Shown: one piece after another, positions 53,288-60,649 of the stretch
How the letters are laid out: each line of letters starts with the position of its first letter
Position numbering within the stretch: the first letter of the stretch is position 1
Notes under the pieces: model-generated
The model's input: only the letters and a program-made list of their open reading frames with translations
Told to the model about the DNA's origin: nothing
Database searches by the model: none
Program-made: the position numbers and the translations under genes
Source of the DNA: an uncultured Selenomonadales bacterium
GTDB lineage: Bacteria > Bacillota > Negativicutes > Acidaminococcales > Acidaminococcaceae
Reading direction: 5' to 3'
DNA length: 64,000 nucleotides
NCBI GenBank assembly: GCA_900314855.1
Contig: OMWZ01000010.1
Location: 1 to 64,000, forward strand

Positions 53288-53944
53288 CTACGGACGCTTT
53301 GGAAACAGGGCGAATAAATCCGGCGGCGCGTCCGACGCGAAACGGTACCCCGGAACGGCGGCGGCAGCCCTCGCCCGGGCTGCCTGCAGGTCATGGAACA
53401 CCGCCCATTTGGCCTGGACCTGGGCGTGCCCGCTCTGGCGCAACAGGTAAGACGGGTGGAACGTGGCCAGACAGTCGCAGCCCTCACGGGTGTGGAACCA
53501 CTGCCCCCGCTGCCGCGTGATGCGCATATCCGGCGTACCGAGGAAGTGCAGGGCCACGCTGCCCAGGGCCACCACCACCTTGGGCTGCACGATGGCCAGC
53601 TCCCGGGCGAGCCAGACCTTGGCGCAGTGTTCCGCCTCCCGCAGGTCCGGTGTGCGGTTGCCCCGGGGGCGGCATTTGACAATGTTCGTCGTAAAGACAC
53701 GGTCCCGCGTCATCTGGACCGACCACAAGGCCTTGTCCAGCAGCTGTCCCGACGGCCCGATCAGGGGACACCCGTAGTCATCCTCGACGCCGCCCGGCGC
53801 CTCCCCTACGAAGAAAATCGGGCTGTCGGCGCAGCCATACCAGCCGACAGGAGCCTTGCAATGCTCCCGCAGGGGACACGACGCGCACTGGTCCATTTCC
53901 TCCCGCAAGCGGGCCAGCCGTTCTTCTTTTTCCTGAAGCTCCAT
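53288..53944 (-). CDS. Uracil-DNA glycosylase, family 4-like (iron-sulfur)
   Basis: Removes uracil from DNA to begin base-excision repair. The 218-residue protein has the family-4/5 pattern: two N-terminal Cys (CASC, 20-23), the motif FFVGEAPGGVEDD near 44-56, CRPRGNRTP, ALGSVAL and the late FHPSYLLR. Two more Cys (in VKCRP and EHCAK) complete a probable [4Fe-4S] site. It is the last gene of the arsR-DUF1847-TRIC run; its start lies three bases after the broken TRIC gene. A weak hairpin (53263-53280) follows. Confidence 0.9.
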   Translation of the reverse strand: MELQEKEERLARLREEMDQCASCPLREHCKAPVGWYGCADSPIFFVGEAPGGVEDDYGCPLIGPSGQLLDKALWSVQMTRDRVFTTNIVKCRPRGNRTPDLREAEHCAKVWLARELAIVQPKVVVALGSVALHFLGTPDMRITRQRGQWFHTREGCDCLATFHPSYLLRQSGHAQVQAKWAVFHDLQAARARAAAAVPGYRFASDAPPDLFALFPKRP

Positions 53945-53947
53945 GGG

Positions 53948-54539
53948 TTACCGATCTCCTCTCTCCCGCCGCCCCGTCGGGCGGAACAACTGCCAGCGAT
54001 AGCGGATGGCCAGGCAGCGCAGGACGGCAATGACGCCGACGGCCACCCAGGGCGCCGCCGGGGCATACCCCGCGCGCCAGACGACGCACAAGGCGACAGC
54101 CCCCGCCAGGGATGCCGTGGCGTACACGTCGGTCACGAAGACCGCCGGCACGCGCTGGGCCATAAGATCCCGCAGGACACCGCCGCCCACGGCCGTCACG
54201 ACTGTCGGGTGCGATGCCGCCGAGCCCGACCATGGCTCCCGTCACCGTAAAGGACGCCAGTCCCACCGTATCCGCCGCGGCATAGAGCAAGGACAGGATC
54301 CGTTTGCGCCGTCCCGTCATGCGGTTCCGGTGCAGATAAAAGGCCAGGAGGACGCCGACGGCCAACGCCCCAAGAAACGCCGCCGGTTCCCGAAATGCCC
54401 TGGGTGGCGCCTGTCCGGCCAATACATCCCGCAGGATGCCGCCGCCCACGGCCGTCACGATGGCGAGGACGGCAATCCCGAAGAGATCCATTTGCTTCCG
54501 CATGCCCACAATGGCGCCGGACACGGCGAAGGAAAGGAA
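53948..54539 (-). pseudogene. Broken TRIC/UPF0126-family channel gene
   Basis: Two pieces of one membrane protein lie in different frames. The first (about 54539-54205) reads SFAVSGAIVGMRKQMDLFG, then VTAVGGGILRDVLAGQ and the FTVTGAMVGLGG start of the second repeat; the second (54199-53948) continues VTAVGGGVLRDLMAQRVPAVF to a normal end. At the join (about 54200-54212) the frame changes and about 10 residues seem missing. The front also lacks a start and the first about 12 residues, because the frame merges with the end of the DUF1847 gene. TRIC-like proteins are trimeric potassium-type channels. Two small deletions in the genome, or two assembly errors, would both explain this. Confidence 0.8.
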
Positions 54540-55141
54540 ACCTCGTCCAGGTCCATGATATCCAGCTTCCGCTTCCAGTACCGCGAATAAATGGCGCCCA
54601 GCGGATTGTGGGCCAAGAGGCGGTCCTTGACGACAAGATAGGTCACAGGGACATGGCTGTTGGCAATAAAGATCGAATCGTGCCCAACGCAAAGGCCGCA
54701 CACGATGGACAGTTCCACGCCCTGTTCCTCCAGGAAGCGCGCCTGGAATTTCGGATTGCACATGGCCTCGTGGTCCAGTTCGGGCTTGACCTGACGCAGG
54801 CCGAACTCTTTCTTGGCAAAACTGCAGTTCTTGCAGCACACGCTGTACACCTCGAAGCCCTGTTTCTCGTAATAGCGGGCAATATAGCGCGCCTCCTCGT
54901 TCAGGCCGATGCAGAACGCCAGTCCCAATTTCCGGTACCCCATCTTTTTGGCGAATTCCGCAATCTCCTGCAGGCGCGTGATGTTGCTGTAGAAGGTGCC
55001 TTCCACGTATGCCGCCGCATCCATCATCTGCAGTTCTTCTTCCGTATAGGCGCGACGCACTTCGTCCGCAGGCACGCCGGTGCAATTCACGCCCTTCGTA
55101 TAGCACGCGTGGGTCGGACAAGCCGCACACTTCGCTCTCAT
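54455..55141 (-). CDS. DUF1847 Cys-rich protein, C-terminus probably altered
   Basis: A 228-residue protein of the DUF1847 (putative metal-binding) family. The start carries CAACPTHACYTKGVNC, and further Cys are in VCCKNCSF and VCGLCVGHD, suggesting a metal or cluster site. The recognisable family ends near KLDIMDLDE (about residue 200); the last about 28 residues (from VSFPSPC) are read in the frame beside the TRIC gene and look like out-of-frame sequence. So the native stop and the TRIC start were probably lost together. It lies 13 bases after the ArsR gene. Confidence 0.8.
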   Translation of the reverse strand: MRAKCAACPTHACYTKGVNCTGVPADEVRRAYTEEELQMMDAAAYVEGTFYSNITRLQEIAEFAKKMGYRKLGLAFCIGLNEEARYIARYYEKQGFEVYSVCCKNCSFAKKEFGLRQVKPELDHEAMCNPKFQARFLEEQGVELSIVCGLCVGHDSIFIANSHVPVTYLVVKDRLLAHNPLGAIYSRYWKRKLDIMDLDEVSFPSPCPAPLWACGSKWISSGLPSSPS

Positions 55142-55154
55142 GGCCTTCGCCTCC

Positions 55155-55550
55155 TTACCCTTCCAAATGCTCTGCCATCTTATGGCTGATATGGGTCAAC
55201 GCTTCCTCCTGGATGTCCAGGACATGCTGGTCGTCCAAAGAATAAAAGATGCTTTTCCCTTCCCGCCGCGTCTTGACCTGATTGGCCATGCGCAGCAGCT
55301 TGAGCTGATGCGACACGGCAGACTGGGTCATTTCCAGCGCCGCCGCCAAATCACTGACGCACAGTTCCTCGTTGGCCAGGGCGTTAATGATCCGCACACG
55401 GGTCGGATCGCCCAGGACCTTGAAAAACTCCGCCAGCAGCCGCGTCCGTTCTTCATCGAGCATCCGCGCCTGCACGCGCCGTACCACGGCCTCGTCGAAA
55501 TGGAGGACCGGCGCGGCGCCGCGGCGTTTCGTTCCTTTTTGTTCGTTCAT
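55155..55550 (-). CDS. ArsR/SmtB-family metal-responsive repressor with alpha-5 sensor site
   Basis: A 131-residue winged-helix repressor. The recognition region is ELCVSDLAAALEMTQSAVSH (about 62-81). The C-terminal helix has Asp107-x-His109, then ten residues, His120-x-x-His123: exactly the alpha-5 pattern of CzrA/SmtB/NmtR that binds Zn, Co or Ni. The alpha-3 Cys pair of arsenic or cadmium sensors is reduced to one Cys (ELCVS). It probably represses its own operon with DUF1847, the channel and the glycosylase. I chose ATG 55550; the only ribosome site is a weak GGGTGA, and the longer frame would run over the promoter. Confidence 0.9.
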   Translation of the reverse strand: MNEQKGTKRRGAAPVLHFDEAVVRRVQARMLDEERTRLLAEFFKVLGDPTRVRIINALANEELCVSDLAAALEMTQSAVSHQLKLLRMANQVKTRREGKSIFYSLDDQHVLDIQEEALTHISHKMAEHLEG

Positions 55551-55593
55551 ACCATCACCCGTATCCGGCAGAACCCCTGCCTGAAATTTGTTT

Positions 55594-55602
55594 CCATTAT
55601 AG
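55594..55602 (-). promoter_or_regulatory. Extended -10 promoter of the arsR operon
   Basis: On the minus strand TGC then TATAAT (about 55594-55599), 45 bases before the ATG. An imperfect inverted repeat (ATGAACA, then TGTTTGAA) lies just upstream and could be the repressor site. Confidence 0.55.
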
Positions 55603-55635
55603 CACGAATTCAAACACTTGAGGAAAATGTTCATA

Positions 55636-55665
55636 TGAGAGAAATGCCGCCCCGAAGGGCGGCAT
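55636..55665 (-). terminator. Terminator after araD
   Basis: On the minus strand ATGCCGCCC, the stable loop TTCG and GGGCGGCAT are followed by TTTCTCTC. Confidence 0.8.
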
Positions 55666-55675
55666 CTTTAGCAGA

Positions 55676-56380
55676 TTACGAGTGGTTCCCCTGCCCATAG
55701 TAGGCGTGGGCCCCATGTTTCCGTTGGTAATGTTTGTCCAGGATGTAGGATGGCATGAGACTGTGGGGATTCAGGAGAAGCGTCTTGATATCCATCTCCG
55801 CCACCCGTTCCAATACGGTCGCATGATAAACAGCTTCTGCCGCATCTTTTCCCCAAGCGAAAGGACCGTGGTTCCGGACAACGATTCCCGGTACCGCGAG
55901 GACCGGGAGATTTCGTTCCCGCAACGTTTCTACGATTACCTTGCCGGTATTCCTTTCGTAGTCCGTTTCGGTTTCTTCCCGTGTCAACAAGCGCGTACAC
56001 GGTATAGAACCGTAAAAGTAGTCCGCCTGGGTCGTTCCCAGGGCGGGAATCTCCTTCCCCGCCTGGGCAAAGGCCGTCGCATTCGTTGAATGAGTATGGA
56101 CGACTCCCCCGATGTCTTCAAACGCACGGTACAATTCCAAATGGGTCGGCGTATCGGAAGAAGGCTTCCATCTGCCTTCCACCACGGTTCCCGTCCCGGC
56201 ATCCACCACGACCATATCCGTCCAGTCCATCCGCTCGTAGGAAACACCTGACGGCTTAATCACGACCAGGCCCTGCGACCGGTCGATAGCACTGGCATTG
56301 CCCCACGTGTACAAGACCAGACCTTGCCGAACCAATTCGAGATTGGCGTCAAAGACCTGTTTTTTCAACCCGTCTAACAT
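55676..56380 (-). CDS. araD: L-ribulose-5-phosphate 4-epimerase (AraD/UlaF/SgbE family)
   Basis: Zinc aldolase-type enzyme that interconverts L-ribulose 5-phosphate and D-xylulose 5-phosphate. The 234 residues match the family end to end: [36 protein letters not shown], zinc ligands in [43 protein letters not shown] and the final [17 protein letters not shown]. It is the last gene of an operon with an ABC importer and no kinase or isomerase, which suggests the imported substrate may already be phosphorylated. GGAGAGGCAAATGTC lies before the ATG. Confidence 0.95.
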   Translation of the reverse strand: MLDGLKKQVFDANLELVRQGLVLYTWGNASAIDRSQGLVVIKPSGVSYERMDWTDMVVVDAGTGTVVEGRWKPSSDTPTHLELYRAFEDIGGVVHTHSTNATAFAQAGKEIPALGTTQADYFYGSIPCTRLLTREETETDYERNTGKVIVETLRERNLPVLAVPGIVVRNHGPFAWGKDAAEAVYHATVLERVAEMDIKTLLLNPHSLMPSYILDKHYQRKHGAHAYYGQGNHS

Positions 56381-56402
56381 GACATTTGCCTCTCCTGTCC
56401 AC

Positions 56403-57464
56403 TCAAACCGTTAGGGACTCCTCAATCAGCCACGCCTTGGCATCGGGAAAATGGACATAGACTTCGCCAGAAAGCAGTTTCTTTCCGGGATCGAACACAT
56501 CGATAATCCACTCTTTTCCCGCCGCGTCGTGAACGAAATACCGAACCTTTTCGCCGAGGAACATCTTGTTGAAGATGTTCGTTTTCACATTGACCTTCCC
56601 ATTGACCGGCTTTTCAGAGAGGCCGATGCATTCGGGGCGGATACTGATCGCGTAGTCCTTTCCTGCCTGCACCGTCTTGTCCGTCTTGATAGAGACACCC
56701 TCATATCGGACCTCGTGGGCGTTGACCCCTTTGACAGCCAGCAGGTTGGTCGTACCGATAAAGTCCGCGACAAAGGCGGTTTTGGGTTCGAAATAAATTT
56801 CTTGCGGAGTTCCGACCTGATGGACGACGCCATCTTTCAAAACCACAATGCAGTCGGACATGGACAAAGCCTCCGACTGGTCATGAGTGACATAAATCGT
56901 CGATAAGTTCATCTGCCGTTGGATATCCCGCAATTCGACACGTACGCTTTCCCGCAGCTTCGCATCCAAATTGGACAACGGTTCGTCCAAAAGCAGGATT
57001 TCCGGATCCATGACAAGCGCCCTGGCGACTGCCACGCGCTGCTGCTGGCCGCCCGACATCTGATTCGGATATCGCGCTTCCATGCCTTGCAGCTGCATCA
57101 AGGTCAATGCTTTCTTAACCTTTTCATCCATTTCCGCTTTGCCCATCCCTTTGACGGACAGTCCATAGGAAACGTTTTCGTATACATTCATATGGGGGAA
57201 CAAGGCGTATTCCTGGAAAACCATGGCGGCATTTCGCGCGTAAGGCGGTACCCGCTCGATATTCCGCTTGTTGAGAAGGATCTCGCCGTCATCAGGTTCG
57301 TAGAAACCCGCAATCATACGGAGAATCGTCGTCTTGCCGCACCCGGAGGGTCCGAGGAACGTGACGAAATCCCCTTTTTTAAAATTCATGGATACATTTT
57401 TAATAACATGATTTTTTCCGAAATATTTGTTGATGTTCTTTAATTCCAATACATATTCTGTCAT
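56403..57464 (-). CDS. ABC transporter ATPase, FbpC/AfuC/PotA type
   Basis: Energises the permease at 57483-59144. The 353 residues have Walker [14 protein letters not shown] at about 39-51, Q loop, signature [15 protein letters not shown] at about 137-151, Walker [13 protein letters not shown], and a C-terminal TOBE/OB region (about 240-350). The gene is cotranscribed with permease (18-base gap) and araD (22 bases). The family transports iron, phosphonates, polyamines or sugar phosphates; subclass cannot be told from the ATPase alone. Confidence 0.93.
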   Translation of the reverse strand: MTEYVLELKNINKYFGKNHVIKNVSMNFKKGDFVTFLGPSGCGKTTILRMIAGFYEPDDGEILLNKRNIERVPPYARNAAMVFQEYALFPHMNVYENVSYGLSVKGMGKAEMDEKVKKALTLMQLQGMEARYPNQMSGGQQQRVAVARALVMDPEILLLDEPLSNLDAKLRESVRVELRDIQRQMNLSTIYVTHDQSEALSMSDCIVVLKDGVVHQVGTPQEIYFEPKTAFVADFIGTTNLLAVKGVNAHEVRYEGVSIKTDKTVQAGKDYAISIRPECIGLSEKPVNGKVNVKTNIFNKMFLGEKVRYFVHDAAGKEWIIDVFDPGKKLLSGEVYVHFPDAKAWLIEESLTV

Positions 57465-57482
57465 AATCGCCCCTGCTTTCCA

Positions 57483-59144
57483 TTAAAGGTCAAAGATGTT
57501 GATCTTATCCCGGAAGATCAATTTCACGATACCGAAGGTAATGTAAATCACCAACATGATGCCGACGGCCGTGGCGCTCGCCGTGGGAAGGAATCCCTGG
57601 TTGGCCAGGCTCATGATGTTAATCGAAGCCAGGTTCCATTCCGGCGAAACGAGGAAAATAACCGTAGACAATGTGTTCATGGAACGCATGAACGCGTAGA
57701 CAAAGCTCACTGACAGCGAGTTTTTCAACATCGGCAAGACAATACGCCGGAACGTCGCAAAACTGTTCGCGCCCAAGTTGGTTGACGCCTGCTCCAGCGA
57801 TGCCTCGATCTGTTTCAACCCGGCTACCGCCTGCCGATACCCTACAGGAAGCTGACGCAAGGCCATACCAAGAATAATGATACCCAAGGTTCCTGTCAAT
57901 TCCAGCGGGCCGTCGTTGAAAGCGAGAATCAACGCCAGGCCGATAAAGGTCCCGGGCAGGGATACAGGAAGCATGGCCAGAAAATCCATTACCGTGCGTC
58001 CCGGGAATTTCTTACGGATTGTGAGGAAGGCCAAGGCAATGCCAAGGACTGTTGTAATAGCCGCCGTCGACATAGAGGCGACCCAGGAATGAAGCATGAC
58101 TTTCGACTGGATGACGCCCTCCCGGAAATATTGCAGCGTAAAGGTGTAATCCGCCCCAAAAGCCACGGTGAATGCGAAGAGGAAAACAACACCGATGATC
58201 ATCAGGATGACCAAACTTACAAGCATGCAGAAGCACCACAGGAGCCGGGTCACCAAAGGGCTGGCAGTCACGCGGATCAAACCGGAAACTGGTTTGCCCG
58301 TAACCGTAACGTAAGAATTCTTTTCCAGATAATACCTCTGAATAAAAAAGACAATCAACGTGGGGATTACCAGGAAGACAGATAAAGTCGCGCCCATGGG
58401 CATATCCCAGGCGCCAGTGACTTGTGCGTATGCTTCTGTGGCAAGGACGTGGTAGTTACCACCGACCAGCATGGGGTTGCCAAAATCGGCCAAGGAGTTG
58501 ATCGCTACCAGCAAAAAGGCACTGGCCAGGCCGGGTGTCGCCAGACGGAGCGTAACGGTCCGGAACAGATACCAGCCGCGTGCCCCCAGATTCTGTGCGG
58601 CAAGCTCCAGGTTGGGACTGATACTCTTCAGTACCCCCGAGATGGTAATGTACGCCAACGGGAAGAAAGCGATTGTCTGGGCGACCCAAAGGCCGAAGGG
58701 GCCATACAAATCCACGTGCAGATGCAACAGATTCCAGGTGACAAACCCTCGCCGGCCGAACAGCATGATAAAGGCTAGCCCCGATACGACGGAGGGAGCC
58801 ATGGTCGGCAGCAGGGCTACGACTTGGAAAAACCGTTTGCACGGCATGTGTGTGTAGTTGATACCATAGGCGAACAGAAAGCCAAATACAATCGCCGTTG
58901 TCGTGGCGATCAGCGACGAGAACAACGTATGGGCAAAGACGATTAAATATTCTTTGCCGGTAATGGCCCGCACCCAATCATCAGCCGACGGAACCAAAAG
59001 GATTTTTACAAAAGGATAGATGATGAAGACAGCGAAGAGCAGGAACACGGCAGCAATGCTAAGGAACAGTGGAGGTTCCCGCAGCAGCACTTTCATTTCA
59101 GCGGCGATTCCTGTATGTTCACGGCCTGTTTCTTTCTCAGTCAT
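57483..59144 (-). CDS. ABC transporter permease with two fused domains (FbpB/AfuB type)
   Basis: A 553-residue membrane protein with about 12 segments made of two BPD_transp_1 units. The two EAA loops are visible: AAQNLGARGWYLFRTVTLRL in the first half and ASTNLGANSFATFRRIVLPM in the second. Such a fused permease is typical of Fbp/Afu-class importers. It lies 96 bases after the binding-protein gene, with a terminator-like hairpin between them, and 18 bases before the ATPase. Confidence 0.92.
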   Translation of the reverse strand: MTEKETGREHTGIAAEMKVLLREPPLFLSIAAVFLLFAVFIIYPFVKILLVPSADDWVRAITGKEYLIVFAHTLFSSLIATTTAIVFGFLFAYGINYTHMPCKRFFQVVALLPTMAPSVVSGLAFIMLFGRRGFVTWNLLHLHVDLYGPFGLWVAQTIAFFPLAYITISGVLKSISPNLELAAQNLGARGWYLFRTVTLRLATPGLASAFLLVAINSLADFGNPMLVGGNYHVLATEAYAQVTGAWDMPMGATLSVFLVIPTLIVFFIQRYYLEKNSYVTVTGKPVSGLIRVTASPLVTRLLWCFCMLVSLVILMIIGVVFLFAFTVAFGADYTFTLQYFREGVIQSKVMLHSWVASMSTAAITTVLGIALAFLTIRKKFPGRTVMDFLAMLPVSLPGTFIGLALILAFNDGPLELTGTLGIIILGMALRQLPVGYRQAVAGLKQIEASLEQASTNLGANSFATFRRIVLPMLKNSLSVSFVYAFMRSMNTLSTVIFLVSPEWNLASINIMSLANQGFLPTASATAVGIMLVIYITFGIVKLIFRDKINIFDL

Positions 59145-59203
59145 GATAGCATTTTGCTCCTAAATACAGTATGGAATGTTCAAACGGCCCGAATCGGAGG
59201 CGG

Positions 59204-59232
59204 AAAAAATGCCTCCGCCCGAAAGCGGAGGC
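59204..59232 (-). terminator. Intra-operon terminator between binding protein and permease
   Basis: On the minus strand GCCTCCGC, a six-base loop and GCGGAGGC are followed by A and six T. If leaky, it would give more binding protein than permease, a common arrangement in ABC operons. Confidence 0.75.
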
Positions 59233-59240
59233 AGATTTCC

Positions 59241-60287
59241 TTATTTACCAAAGAACGTATCCGTGTTCTTCTGTTTGTCTGCACCTGCTTTGACAAGGTC
59301 ATATTCCTTGTACAGCGGCAGCTCTTTCAGGGATTTCATGCCCTTCGGAGGAGCTACGTCTGGATTGCAGGCAATACCGTTCGTGGTACGGACCAGAATG
59401 TCTCCTGCTTCCTTGGTCAATACGAAATCGATGAACGCCTTCGCTACATCACTGTTGGCATCATTTTTAATCTTGCCGACCGGGCAGGTGGTCCACCCGG
59501 AGTTGTCATAAATCGTGCTGTGGATTTTCTGACCCTTGTTGCTGACCAGCATCTGATCGGAGATGAAGTTGACGCAAATAAGATATTCACCGGCACCCGT
59601 CTTCTGTCCAGGGGTGAAACCGGACGGCGTGAACTGCGCGACCTGCGGTTTCAGGGATTTTAGGTAAGCCCAGCCCTTTTCTTCACCCATGCTCTGCAGA
59701 ATAGAGCTGATGAAGGTATTGCCCGTACCGGACTTTCTGGGATCCGGCATAATGATTTCGCCCTTAAACTCCGGTTTCAGCAAATCCTGCAACGTCGTCG
59801 GAGGTTTGATTCCCTTTGGCTCAAACTCTTCCTTAAACCGTTTTTCATTGTAACCGATGGAAAGCACTTCCAGATACGTGCCGTACCAGAATCCCTTCGG
59901 ATCCTGATATTCCGGAAGGATCATCTTGGCATTCGGCGTCTTATAGGCTTCCAGCAGGCCATCCGCCGCAGCTTTGGCATGGGCATCAGCCGTACCGCCC
60001 AACCAAATATCTGCCTTGGGAGCATCCTTTTCCGCTTTGATACGTGCCAGAGCTTCACCGGTCGGGAGACGAATAAAGCTTACGTCAGCTCCGGTCTTTT
60101 TCTTAAAAAGCGCCGACAGCTCTTTCGCCGTATCTTCATGGAAAGACACATACATTACCAGTTTCTTTCCTTTCAGGGACTGTCCGCCGGCCGAATCAGC
60201 CTGCTTCTTGTCGCCGCCACCGCCACAACCGGCTGCCAGGATAGACAAGCCGGTCAAGGCCACCGCCAACATTGATTTCCACTTCAT
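59241..60287 (-). CDS. Extracellular solute-binding lipoprotein, Fbp/AfuA-like (family 1/6)
   Basis: Captures the substrate for the importer. The 348-residue protein has a lipoprotein signal with lipobox LAAGC (Cys21), a Gly/Lys linker and a periplasmic-binding fold with LVMYVSFHED, IWLGGTADAHAK, FWYGTYLEVLSIGYN and PDPRKSGTGNTFI. I do not see the adjacent Tyr pair that binds iron in FbpA. AfuA, a relative, binds hexose and heptose phosphates; with araD in the operon a sugar phosphate is a possible ligand. GGAAGAGGTGGT precedes the ATG. First gene of the operon. Confidence 0.88.
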   Translation of the reverse strand: MKWKSMLAVALTGLSILAAGCGGGGDKKQADSAGGQSLKGKKLVMYVSFHEDTAKELSALFKKKTGADVSFIRLPTGEALARIKAEKDAPKADIWLGGTADAHAKAAADGLLEAYKTPNAKMILPEYQDPKGFWYGTYLEVLSIGYNEKRFKEEFEPKGIKPPTTLQDLLKPEFKGEIIMPDPRKSGTGNTFISSILQSMGEEKGWAYLKSLKPQVAQFTPSGFTPGQKTGAGEYLICVNFISDQMLVSNKGQKIHSTIYDNSGWTTCPVGKIKNDANSDVAKAFIDFVLTKEAGDILVRTTNGIACNPDVAPPKGMKSLKELPLYKEYDLVKAGADKQKNTDTFFGK

Positions 60288-60350
60288 AATACCACCTCTT
60301 CCTTTGTTAATTTAAAAATATCCGCTCACAAATTGCCACCGCAACTTATG

Positions 60351-60364
60351 GAAACGACCGTTTC
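60351..60364. promoter_or_regulatory. LacI-type operator candidate in the ABC operon leader
   Basis: GAAACG and CGTTTC are exact inverted arms two bases apart, a pattern common for LacI-family sugar regulators. It lies in the transcribed leader about 55 bases downstream of the promoter. No regulator gene is adjacent. Confidence 0.45.
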
Positions 60365-60415
60365 ACGCCACAGCGTACACTTTTCTAAATTTATTTACAA
60401 AATTCTTACAATTCA

Positions 60416-60445
60416 ATTCTATCATAATTCTCAATCCTTGTGCAA
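60416..60445 (-). promoter_or_regulatory. Promoter of the ABC importer-araD operon
   Basis: On the minus strand -35 TTGCAC (60440-60445) and -10 TAGAAT (60416-60421) with an 18-bp spacer; leader of about 125 bases. Confidence 0.65.
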
Positions 60446-60529
60446 CCGACAGTGTTAGGAATATAGGGAGTAACAGCGCGAAAGCAGACATAATTCGGAA
60501 CCCATTTCCCAAAAACCGTCTCTCGTTTG

Positions 60530-60561
60530 TATTTCTGGTATATTTTATATTTCTGGTATAT
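60530..60561 (+). repeat. Tandem 14-base repeat at the SSS symporter promoter
   Basis: TATTTCTGGTATAT occurs at 60530-60543 and again at 60548-60561, 18 bases apart, with each copy containing an extended -10-like TGGTATAT; the second runs into TATAAT (60559-60564). It may be a pair of protein sites, or duplicated promoters. Confidence 0.6.
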
Positions 60562-60649
60562 AATTACAGTGATTGAAAATAGTTATCCCGCTCGTGTTTC
60601 CGCCATCTCTGTCTTGCCTTATCCCGCTTTCCCTTTTCCGGAGGCCTGT

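Larger units (their letters stand above)
60288..60649. other. Gene-free divergent control region of 362 bases
   Basis: No convincing coding frame. It holds the ABC operon leader and promoter (minus strand), a LacI-like inverted repeat and, to the right, a tandem 14-base repeat in front of the SSS symporter. The sequence is AT-rich compared with the window. Confidence 0.6.

Noticed and set aside
53778-55130. An apparent 450-residue minus-strand protein
   Set aside because: Only its middle (about 54205-54539) is real, the first half of the broken TRIC channel. The rest lies out of frame over the DUF1847 gene and the second half of the channel.
59241-60287. Iron(III) ABC transporter
   Set aside because: This is the usual automatic label, but the adjacent Tyr residues that bind iron in FbpA are not seen and no Fur-like site is clear. 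I left the substrate open.
60527-60649. 41-codon N-terminal extension of the SSS symporter
   Set aside because: It is promoter sequence with tandem repeats and no ribosome site; ATG 60650 has CGGAGG and starts at the first membrane segment.
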